Positions 14,531 through 21,231 of a stretch of 21,231 nt of DNA are shown here, in pieces. The stretch spans positions 1 through 21,231 of the forward strand of contig JBIOTP010000100.1 of the NCBI GenBank assembly GCA_044865965.1, given 5' to 3'. The stretch comes from Solirubrobacter sp044865965. Its GTDB lineage: Bacteria > Actinomycetota > Thermoleophilia > Solirubrobacterales > Solirubrobacteraceae. Both the position numbers and the translations under genes were made by a program. Position 1 is the first letter of the stretch; the number at the start of each line of letters is the position of its first letter. Under the pieces are notes generated by a model. The model saw only the letters and a program-made list of their open reading frames with translations, made no database searches and was not told where the DNA came from.

Positions 14531-17500
14531 GTGCCCGAGCGCCCGCCGCTCGTCAAGCAGCTCTTGGGGGACCCGCTGGCCCTGGGGCGCGCCGCGCGGT
14601 CGCGCCGCTCGACCGAGCTGCGCCCGCGGATCGCCGACGCGGACCGGGTCGCGAAGTCGATCTGCCCGTACTGCGCGGTCGGCTGCGGCCAGCGCGTCTA
14701 CGTCAAGGACGAGCAGGTCATCCAGATCGAGGGCGACCCCGACTCGCCGATCTCGCGCGGGCGGCTGTGCCCGAAGGGCTCCGCCTCGCTCCAGCTCGTC
14801 ACCCACCCGAGCCGCGAGATGAAGGTCAAGTACCGCCGCCCCGGCGGGACGGAGTGGGAGCCGCTCGACCTCGAGGAGGCGATGGACATGATCGCCGACC
14901 GCCTGATCGAGACCCGCGCGCGCACGTGGGAGGACTCCGACGAGGACGGGCGCCGCCTGCACCGCACCCTGGGCTTCGCGCACCTCGGCGGCGCGACGCT
15001 CGACAACGAGGAGAACTACCTCCTGAAGAAGTTCTTCACCGCGATGGGGGCGCTGCAGATCGAGAACCAGGCCCGCATATGACACTCGAGCACGGTCCCC
15101 GGTCTGGGGACCTCGTTCGGCCGCGGCGGCGCCACCGACTTCCAGCAGGACCTGCAGAACGCCGACTGCATCGTGATCATGGGCTCGAACATGGCCGAGA
15201 ACCACCCGGTCGGCTTCCAGTGGGTGATGGAGGCCAAGCGCCGGGGGGCGAGAATCATCCATGTCGACCCGCGCTTCACGCGCACGAGCGCGATGGCTCA
15301 CCGGCACGTGCCGCTGCGGGCCGGCTCGGACATCGCGTTCCTGGGCGGGGTCATCAACCACATCCTCAGCCACGGACACGAGTTCCGCGAGTACGTCGTG
15401 CGCTACACGAACGCGGCCACGATCGTCCGCGAGGACTTCCGCGACACGGAGGACCTCGGCGGCGTCTTCTCCGGCTATGACCCGGAGACCGGGAAGTACG
15501 ACATCTCGTCATGGCAGTACGCCGGAACGCAGATGTCGGCCGCCGCCGGCGTGCGCGAGCTGGGCGCCGCGGTCGGCGAGGCCGCGCACGGCGCCCACGG
15601 CGGCGAGCTCGAGCACGGCGAGCCGCCCGAGCGCGACGACACGCTCCAGCACCCCCGCTGCGTCTTCCAGCTGCTGAAGCGGCACTTCGCGCGCTACACG
15701 CCCGAGTTCGTGGAGCGCACGTGCGGCACGCCGCGCGAGCTGTTCCTGGAGGTGTGCGACGCGCTGTGCGAGAACTCCGGCCGCGAGCGCACGTCGGCGT
15801 TCTGCTACGCGGTCGGCTGGACGCAGCACACGGTCGGCGTCCAGTACATCCGCGCCGCCTCGATCATCCAGCTGCTGCTGGGCAACATCGGGCGCCCGGG
15901 CGGCGGCATCATCGCCCTGCGCGGGCATGCCTCGATCCAGGGCTCGACGGACATCCCGACGCTCTACAACATCCTGCCGGGCTACCTGCCGATGCCCAAC
16001 GCACACGCGCACTCGGGCCTGGACCTCTACATCGAGCGCAACGCGCCGCCCACCGGCTTCTGGGGCAACATGCGCACCTACGCGGTCTCCCTCCTGAAGG
16101 CCTACTGGGGGGAGGCGGCGCAGCCGGAGAACGAGTTCTGCTTCGACTACCTGCCGCGGCTCACGGGCGACCACTCGATCTACCCCGCGCTGCTGCGGAT
16201 GATCGACGGCGACTGCGAGGGGTTCTTCGTGATCGGCGAGAACCCGGTGGTGGGCGCCGCCAACGGGCGGCTGAACGTGATGGCGCTGGCGAACCTCAAG
16301 TGGCTCGTCGTGCGCGACCTGGTCGAGGTCGAGACCGCGGCGTTCTGGCGCGACAGCCCGCAGATCGAGAGCGGCGAGCTGCGCACCGAGGACATCCAGA
16401 CCGAGGTCTTCTTCCTGCCCGCCGCCAGCCACGTCGAGAAGAAGGGCCACTTCACGAACACGCAGCGGCTGCTGCAGTGGCGCGAGCAGGCGGTCGAGCC
16501 GCGCGAGGACTGCCGCAGCGACCTGTGGTTCGTCTACCACCTCGGCCGCAAGGTGCGCGAGAAGCTCGCCGACTCGACGCTGGAGCGCGACCGGGCGGTG
16601 CTCGACCTGGCGTGGTCGTACCCGACCGAGGGCCCGCACGACGACCCCGACGCGGAGGCGATCGTGCGCGAGATCGGCGGCATCGACCTGCGTGAGGACC
16701 GCGCGCTCTCGGGCTACCTCGAGCTCGAGGACGACGGCTCGACCGCGTGCGGGTGCTGGATCTACGCCGGCTGCTACAAGGACGAGGTCAACCAGATCGC
16801 GCGCCGCAAGCCGCACACGGAGCAGGACTGGATCGCGTCCGAGTGGGGCTGGGCGTGGCCGGACAATCGCCGCATCCTCTACAACCGCGCGTCGGCGGAC
16901 CCGGACGGCAGGCCTTGGTCGGAACGCAAGAAGCTCGTCTGGTGGGACGCCGAGGAGGGCCGCTGGACCGGCTACGACCGGCCGGACTTCATGCCGACCG
17001 TGGCGCCCGACTACGTGCCCGAGGAGGGGGCGGTGGCCCAGGCCGCGCTGCGCGGCGATGAGCCGTTCGTCATGCAGGGCGACGGCAAGGCGTGGCTCTA
17101 CGCGCCGTCGGGACTCACCGACGGCCCGTTCCCGACGCACTACGAGCCGCACGAGTCGCCGCTCCCGAACCTCCTGTATCCCGACCAGCCCGCCAACCCG
17201 GCGCGGCTGGCGTTCCACCGGCGGGAGAACCCGTACAACCCGCCGCGCTCCGCGGTCTTCCCGTACGTGGCGACGACCTACCGGCTCACCGAGCACCACA
17301 CGGCGGGCGGCATGTCGCGCTGGCTGCCGCACCTCGCCGAGCTGCAGCCGGAGATGTTCTGCGAGGTCTCGCCGGAGCTCGCCGCCGAGCGCGGGCTCGA
17401 GCACGCCGGCTGGATGACGATCGTCACCATGCGCACGGCGATCGAGGCGCGCGTGATGGTGACCGACCGGATCGCGCCGCTGACCGTCGACGGCCGCCGC

Positions 17501-17710
17501 ATCCACCAGGTCGGCCTGCCGTATCACTGGGGCCGCAGCGGCTACGCCACGGGCGATGCGGCCAACGACCTGCTGGGGCTCGCGCTCGACCCCAACGTGC
17601 AGATCGGCGAGTACAAGGCGTTCACGTGCGACGTGCGGCCGGGCCGGCGCCCGCGCGGGAAGGCGCTCGAGGCGCTCGTGGAGAGCTACCGGCGGCGGGC
17701 GGCGGACTGA
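14531..17710 (+). CDS. fdhA: Formate dehydrogenase catalytic subunit, selenocysteine-containing
   Basis: A molybdopterin enzyme of 1059 residues if UGA 15080-15082 is read as selenocysteine (Sec184). Cys45, 48, 52 and 80 (CPYCAVGC ... GRLCPKG) bind a [4Fe-4S] cluster, and Lys82 is the conserved electron-transfer lysine. The active site reads IENQARI-Sec-HSSTVPGLG, then SFGRGGATDF and MGSNMAENHPVGFQW. Formate dehydrogenases have Cys or Sec at exactly this place (for example the V-Sec-H of E. coli FdhF and FdnG). The frame continues unbroken across the UGA, and both sides match the same family. No Tat signal is visible in residues 1-40, so the enzyme may face the cytoplasm, unlike E. coli FdnG. 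It oxidises formate to CO2. The GTG start 14531 follows a promoter-like box; the stop overlaps fdhB by one base (TGATG). Confidence 0.95.
15080..15112 (+). promoter_or_regulatory. UGA selenocysteine codon and bacterial SECIS hairpin
   Basis: TGA at 15080-15082 is followed by 18 nt and then the loop GGTCT (15101-15105). The loop is closed by a perfect 7-bp stem, GGTCCCC (15094-15100) with GGGGACC (15106-15112). The GGUCU loop and the 18-nt distance are, as I recall it, the same as in the E. coli fdhF SECIS element, the SelB binding site. The hairpin also encodes the conserved residues after Sec. Confidence 0.9.
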
Positions 17711-18507
17711 TGTACCAGCTCGGCGTGAGCACCTACGACGGCGAGGCGAGGCCGCGCGTCGGGTTCTTCACCGACACGTCGATCTGCATCGGCTGCAAGG
17801 CGTGCGAGGTCGCCTGCAAGGAGTGGAACCAGGTCCCCGAGGACGGGCTCGAGTTCACGGGCTTCTCGTACGACAACACGCAGTCGCTGAGCGCCGACAC
17901 GTGGCGCCACGTCGCGTTCGTGGAGCAGACCGGCCCGGCCGGGATGCGCTGGCTGATGTCCTCGGACGTGTGCAAGCACTGCTCGTCGGCCGCCTGCCTG
18001 GAGGTGTGCCCGACCGGCGCGATCTTCCGCACCGAGTTCGACACCGTGGTCGTGCAGCCCGACGTCTGCAACGGCTGCGGCTACTGCGTGACGGCGTGTC
18101 CGTTCGGCGTCATCACCAAGCGCGAGGAGGACGGCCGGGCGTGGAAGTGCACGCTCTGCTACGACCGCCTGAAGGACGACCGGACGCCGGCCTGCGCGCA
18201 GGCGTGCCCGACGGAGTCGATCCAGTTCGGCGAGCTGGAGGACCTGCGCGAGCGCGCCGAGGCGCGCGTGGAGGAGCTGCGGGAAGCCGGCGAGGAGTCG
18301 GCGCAGCTCTATCTCGCCGACTCCGGCGACGGGATCGGCGGCGCCGGCGCGTTCTTCCTGCTGCTCGACGACCCCGAGGTCTACGGCCTGCCGCCGGACC
18401 CGGTGTCGACGACGCGCGACCTCGGCGGGATGTGGCGCGCGGCGGCCGCGGCGGGCGGCGCGCTGGTGGCCGGCATGGCGCTGGCGATGCTCGGGGGCGG
18501 CCGGTGA
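17710..18507 (+). CDS. fdhB: Formate dehydrogenase iron-sulfur subunit
   Basis: A 265-aa ferredoxin-like electron-transfer subunit. Sixteen cysteines form four [4Fe-4S] cluster motifs: Cys26/29/32/36 (CIGCKACEVAC), Cys88/91/96/100, Cys120/123/126/130 (CNGCGYCVTAC), and Cys147/150/162/166. The first and third are classic C-x2-C-x2-C-x3-C. A C-terminal hydrophobic helix (about residues 241-262) would anchor it in the membrane, as in E. coli FdnH. It passes electrons from FdhA to the membrane subunit. The ATG (17710) shares its A with the fdhA stop, and its own TGA overlaps the nrfD GTG (GTGA at 18504-18507), so the three subunits are translationally coupled. Confidence 0.94.
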   Translation: MYQLGVSTYDGEARPRVGFFTDTSICIGCKACEVACKEWNQVPEDGLEFTGFSYDNTQSLSADTWRHVAFVEQTGPAGMRWLMSSDVCKHCSSAACLEVCPTGAIFRTEFDTVVVQPDVCNGCGYCVTACPFGVITKREEDGRAWKCTLCYDRLKDDRTPACAQACPTESIQFGELEDLRERAEARVEELREAGEESAQLYLADSGDGIGGAGAFFLLLDDPEVYGLPPDPVSTTRDLGGMWRAAAAAGGALVAGMALAMLGGGR

Positions 18508-19442
18508 CCGCGGTCCCGAAGGTGATGCCCAAGCCGGAGCCGCGCTCCTACTACGGACAGCCGGTGGTCGCCGAGCCGGCGTGGACGTGGGAGATCCCGG
18601 TCTACTTCTTCACCGGCGGGCTCGCGGGCGCGTCGGCGCCGCTCGCGGTGCTCGCCGAGGCGGCCGGCAACGACGTGCTGGCCCGCCGCGCGTGGGCGGT
18701 GTCGAGCGCGGCCGTGATGGTCAGCCCCGCCCTGCTGATCTCCGACCTCGGGCGGCCGGAGCGCTTCCTGAACATGCTGCGCGTCTTCAAGGTCACCTCG
18801 CCGATGAGCGTGGGCTCGTGGGTGCTGGCCGGCTCGGGGCCGGCGTTCACTCTCGCCGCCGCGCGCGCCGTGTTCGGCTGGTTCCCGCGGCTCGGCCGCG
18901 CGGCCGCGGTCACGTCCGCGTTCTGCGGCCCCGTGCTCGCGACCTACACCGCGGTGCTGGTCGCCGACACCGCGATCCCGGCGTGGCACGAGGCGCGCGA
19001 CCTGCTCCCGTGGGTGTTCGCGGCCGGCTCGGGCGCCAGCGCCGCCGCCGCCGCGCTGCTGCTCACCCCGCCGAGCCACGCCGGCCCCGCCCGCCGCTTG
19101 GCGATCGGCGCCGCGGCCGCCGAGCTGATCGCCGCGCAGCGCATGGAGCAGCACCTCGGCGACCTCGCGGAGCCCTACCGCTCCGGCCGGTCCGGCCTGT
19201 TCGCGCGCGCGGCCAAGGCATTGACGGCCGCGGGCGCCATCGCCGTCGCCGCGGGCGGCACGCGCCGCCGCGCGCTCACCGCCGCCGGCGCCGGCGCGCT
19301 GCTCGCGGGCGCGATGTGCGAGCGCTGGGCCGTCTACAAGGCCGGCTTCGCCTCGGCGAACGACCCGAAGTACGTCGTCGAGCCGCAGCGCCGGCGGGTG
19401 GCGGCGCGCGGCGGGGTGCCGTCGCGGCGGCACCGGCCGTAG
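18504..19442 (+). CDS. nrfD: NrfD/PsrC-type membrane subunit of formate dehydrogenase
   Basis: A 312-aa membrane protein with about eight helices (near residues 33-52, 64-80, 102-122, 132-155, 167-187, 197-212, 236-252 and 258-276). The stretch ISDLGRPERFLNMLRVFKVTSPMSVGSW (77-104) is the hallmark of the NrfD/PsrC polysulfide-reductase membrane family, which binds quinone and has no haem. It takes the place of the cytochrome b FdnI of E. coli formate dehydrogenase-N. The GTG start overlaps the fdhB stop. The C-terminal tail is basic and probably cytoplasmic. It should reduce quinone, or be reduced by quinol, using electrons from FdhB. Confidence 0.9.
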   Translation: MTAVPKVMPKPEPRSYYGQPVVAEPAWTWEIPVYFFTGGLAGASAPLAVLAEAAGNDVLARRAWAVSSAAVMVSPALLISDLGRPERFLNMLRVFKVTSPMSVGSWVLAGSGPAFTLAAARAVFGWFPRLGRAAAVTSAFCGPVLATYTAVLVADTAIPAWHEARDLLPWVFAAGSGASAAAAALLLTPPSHAGPARRLAIGAAAAELIAAQRMEQHLGDLAEPYRSGRSGLFARAAKALTAAGAIAVAAGGTRRRALTAAGAGALLAGAMCERWAVYKAGFASANDPKYVVEPQRRRVAARGGVPSRRHRP

Positions 19443-19471
19443 CGGCGCGCCGGCGGCGAGATTGCACTTGA

Positions 19472-19486
19472 CCACCAAATAGGTGG
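19472..19486. repeat. Small A/T-rich stem-loop after nrfD
   Basis: CCACC (19472-19476) and GGTGG (19482-19486) flank the loop AAATA, 30 bp after the nrfD stop. The stem is followed by AAAA on the plus strand, so it is not a normal terminator in the direction of the formate dehydrogenase operon. Confidence 0.4.
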
Positions 19487-19510
19487 AAAACGTACGGGTT
19501 CGACTCGCCT

Positions 19511-19526
19511 GGCCGCTCGAACGGCC
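19511..19526 (+). terminator. GC-rich hairpin between convergent nrfD and hydrolase genes
   Basis: GGCCG (19511-19515) pairs with CGGCC (19522-19526) around a 6-nt loop, CTCGAA. It lies between two convergent genes, where a bidirectional terminator is expected. It has no U-tract. Confidence 0.35.
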
Positions 19527-19543
19527 TCCCGGGGCAGGCCGCA

Positions 19544-19567
19544 CCCCCTCTTCACTTGCCGCAGTTC
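19544..19567 (+). repeat. Copy of dispersed intergenic motif
   Basis: CCCCCTC, TTCACTTGCC, then GCAGTTC. It aligns with the motif at 7751-7774 and with the minus-strand core of the 7457-7541 repeats. It too is preceded by an A/T-rich stem-loop and a GGCCG-type hairpin, and it lies just after the stop of the convergent hydrolase gene. Confidence 0.45.
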
Positions 19568-19593
19568 AATAGCGCCCGGCAAGCCGCCAAACA

Positions 19594-20952
19594 TCACCCG
19601 AAGAACCGCGCCAGCTCCCGCTTGACCTCCCGGCGCTCCTGCGACTGCACGGAGTGACCGGCGCCGCGCACGACCATCAGCCGCCCCTGCGGCGCCCGCG
19701 CGCGCTCGATGCGGGCCCACTCCAAGGGGGTCGAGAGGTCGAGCGTGCCGGCGAGCAGGAGCACCGGAACGGCGGGCAGGTTCCCGCCGGCCGACGGCTT
19801 GGGCACCCGCGTCGGCGGCCACAGCAGGCACGTGACGGCGATGCCGTTGCCGGCGGCGGTGGCGCGGTCGAACGGGCCGAGGTCGTCCGGCGACAGCGCC
19901 GCGACCGCGCGGTCGAGCGCCTCGCGGCGGCCGGCGAGCGGGGCCGCCGCGCCGCCCCACGGCGCGGGCGAGTCCTCGCACAGCGTGGCGGCGTGCAGGC
20001 CCTGGCTGAGCTGCGACGCGGAGGCGCGCATGGCCCGGTGGACGACGGCGACGAGGCCGTCGAGCGGGCGGGGGTTGCCCCGGCGGGCGGCATGGACGGC
20101 GGAGATGAAGCCGCGGATCCGCGGCCGGCCGATCGCCAGCGCGGTCAGCGTGTCCAGCAGCTCGGTGCCGTTGTGCCGCGCGCGCACCTCCGCCGCGAGC
20201 TCCGCCGCGGGATCGGGCCGGCAGCCCGGGCAGGCGGCGCGCAGCACGCGCGCGCTCGCCGCCATCGGGACCGTGGAGGTGACGTCGACGTTCCCCTCGG
20301 GGACGACCGAGTCGAGCACGAGGCGGCTCACGCGGTCCGGGTGCGCGAGCGCGTAGCGCTCGGCGACGTACGTGCCGTACGAGGTGCCGTCGAGGGTGAT
20401 CTTGCCGGCGCCCAGGGCCTGGCGCAGGTCGTCGAGGTCCGCGACGGTGTCGGCGGTCGTGTAGAAGCGCCGGTGGTCGGCGAGGCGCGTCGCGCAGTCG
20501 CGCACCGCCGGCGCGGGGGGCACGGTGAGGTCGGAGTACCCCATCGCGCGCTGGAGCGCCGGGCAGCGCAGCGCGCCCTGACCGGTGCCGCGCTGGTCGA
20601 TCGCGACGAGGCGCAGGTCGCGGGCGACGGTCCCGAGCCGGCTGCGGAAGCGCTCGAGGAACGGCAGGCCGGGCTGGCCGGGGCCGCCGGTGAGCAGCAC
20701 GAGCACCGGGTCGCTCGGGTCGCCGGCGACCGCGACGTCGAGGTCGAGCGTGTCCTTCACCTTGCCGCTGCGATCGAGCGGCACCCGCAGCGTGAAGCAG
20801 GTGGCGAGCGCGACGTGCGAGCAGGCGCGCTGCTCGGCGAGGCGCGGCGCGGGCAGGATCCGCGGCGCCGGCGTCGGCTGGCGCTCCGGCCGGCGGTGCG
20901 AGCTCCCGCAGCCCGCGGCGAGCACGGCGAGGACGGCCACGCAGCGCCTCAT
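19594..20952 (-). CDS. Lipoprotein alpha/beta hydrolase, TAP / proline-iminopeptidase-like
   Basis: A 452-aa exported hydrolase. The N-terminus MRRCVAVLAVLAAGC looks like a short lipoprotein signal, with Cys15 as the acylated residue. A Pro/Arg-rich linker (about 17-40) follows. The alpha/beta-hydrolase fold has the oxyanion stretch LTGGPGQPG, nucleophile Ser191 in GTSYGTYVAERYAL, Asp405 in AGTLDLSTP and His433 in GAGHSVQ. The DQRGTG and C-terminal TAP-like region match tripeptidyl-aminopeptidase-type enzymes of actinobacteria, so it probably trims peptides at the cell surface. ATG 20952 is the only start that gives a full signal. It is convergent with nrfD, with no sign of shared function. 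Confidence 0.85.
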   Translation of the reverse strand: MRRCVAVLAVLAAGCGSSHRRPERQPTPAPRILPAPRLAEQRACSHVALATCFTLRVPLDRSGKVKDTLDLDVAVAGDPSDPVLVLLTGGPGQPGLPFLERFRSRLGTVARDLRLVAIDQRGTGQGALRCPALQRAMGYSDLTVPPAPAVRDCATRLADHRRFYTTADTVADLDDLRQALGAGKITLDGTSYGTYVAERYALAHPDRVSRLVLDSVVPEGNVDVTSTVPMAASARVLRAACPGCRPDPAAELAAEVRARHNGTELLDTLTALAIGRPRIRGFISAVHAARRGNPRPLDGLVAVVHRAMRASASQLSQGLHAATLCEDSPAPWGGAAAPLAGRREALDRAVAALSPDDLGPFDRATAAGNGIAVTCLLWPPTRVPKPSAGGNLPAVPVLLLAGTLDLSTPLEWARIERARAPQGRLMVVRGAGHSVQSQERREVKRELARFFG

Positions 20953-21044
20953 GTCCGGACCGTACCCCGCCGCAGCGGGATGCGCGACGGGCGCGGCGGC
21001 GGTGGTGCGTTGCGCACCCCGCCGCTACGGGCGTCTTTGTGGTT

Positions 21045-21127
21045 CCGGCCGGAAGTTCGGCGCATAACCCGGTGGATGCCGGCAGGCGCGGGCCGGCGCC
21101 GCCGGAATGCGTCGAACTTTCGGCCGG
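21045..21127. repeat. Long foldback structure with 20-bp arms
   Basis: Arm 21045-21064 pairs with arm 21108-21127 over 20 positions. Two of these (21052/21120 and 21060/21112) are G-U wobbles in plus-strand RNA and A-C mismatches on the minus strand. Between them is a second stem, GCCGGC (21078-21083) with GCCGGC (21092-21097). It begins 6 bp beyond the stop of the partial gene at the right edge, so it could end that transcript. The arms contain AAGTTCG, as do the dispersed motif copies. Confidence 0.7.
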
Positions 21128-21133
21128 GGCCAC

Positions 21134-21231
21134 TTAGGAGGCGACGGGCTCGACCGGGCCGCAGCCGAGCAGGTCGTGGACCAGCGTGTCCACGCGCTCC
21201 TCGAGCCAGCGCCCGGAGCCGACGAGGTGCT
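21134..21231 (-). CDS. C-terminal end of a minus-strand gene, cut by the window edge
   Basis: An open frame enters from the right edge and ends in TAA at 21134-21136. The 31 visible residues include HLVGSGRWLEERV and DTLVHDLLGCGPVEPVAS. Nearly every codon ends in G or C, as in true genes here. The helix-like WLEERVDTLVHDLLGCG vaguely resembles the end of a TetR-type regulator, but too little is present to name it. Confidence 0.55.
   Translation of the reverse strand, partial: HLVGSGRWLEERVDTLVHDLLGCGPVEPVAS

Noticed and set aside
14531..15082. Truncated formate dehydrogenase pseudogene ending at TGA 15080-15082
   Set aside because: The same frame continues with highly conserved family sequence directly after the TGA, the TGA falls on the Sec/Cys active-site position, and a SECIS-type hairpin follows. 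A random nonsense mutation would not create these.
10996..15480. Very long plus-strand open frame opposite the antiporter genes
   Set aside because: It is a shadow caused by high GC third positions of the minus-strand genes: low-complexity Arg/Ala/Pro/His-rich sequence, no recognisable domain, and it covers well-recognised Mrp and permease genes.
19460..19567. tRNA- or tmRNA-like end (GGGTTCGACTC near 19496)
   Set aside because: No matching T-stem or acceptor stem; only the loop-like string resembles a T-loop.

Overview
The window is very GC-rich and densely coded, with many GTG starts, strongly GC-biased third codon positions, 4-nt ATGA/GTGA gene overlaps and several Hanks-type Ser/Thr kinases. 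This fits a high-GC actinobacterium. From the formate dehydrogenase sequence and the Mrp gene order I infer a relative of the Solirubrobacterales (Thermoleophilia); no rRNA or marker gene is present to confirm this.

Layout. (1) 28-3081, minus strand: a GMC/cholesterol-oxidase-like flavoenzyme, a tightly coupled 210-aa protein that resembles the C-terminal module of such oxidases, and a multi-span membrane protein with a HIHH motif. (2) 3123-6235: three cytosolic Ser/Thr kinases. Two of them (one fused to a GAF sensor domain) form a minus-strand pair, and the third is divergent. (3) 6232-7401, minus: a secreted lipase whose stop codon overlaps that of the third kinase. (4) 7402-7798: a 397-bp non-coding stretch with direct repeats, a long stem-loop and a dispersed sequence motif. 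(5) 7799-14346, minus: an APC-family amino-acid permease, then a Mrp-type cation/proton antiporter module in the order E-F-G-(MbhD-like)-(MbhE+B)-C-D, then a small NAD(P)-binding protein. Most Mrp genes are joined by 4-nt overlaps. No large NuoL-like MrpA N-terminal subunit is present, so the set matches the antiporter half of archaeal Mbh/Mbs complexes. A 50-bp tandem duplication at the G/MbhD-like junction has made a 17-codon ORF that keeps the overlapping stop/start chain intact. (6) 14531-19442, plus: a three-gene respiratory formate dehydrogenase operon. The catalytic subunit is interrupted by an in-frame UGA at 15080-15082. This is best read as selenocysteine: the context is Ile-Sec-His in the family's active-site motif, and a bacterial SECIS hairpin with a GGUCU loop begins 18 nt after the UGA. 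It is followed by a 16-cysteine ferredoxin-like subunit and an NrfD-type membrane subunit. (7) 19594-20952, minus: a putative lipoprotein peptidase-like alpha/beta hydrolase. (8) The C-terminus of one more minus-strand gene at the right edge, followed by a long foldback structure.

How the genes could work together: the formate dehydrogenase would oxidise formate and pass electrons through FdhB and NrfD to the membrane (probably quinone). The divergent antiporter module handles Na+/H+ exchange. A functional link between them is inferred from proximity only. The selenocysteine machinery (selA, selB, selC) and the formate dehydrogenase maturation factors are not in the window and must be encoded elsewhere.
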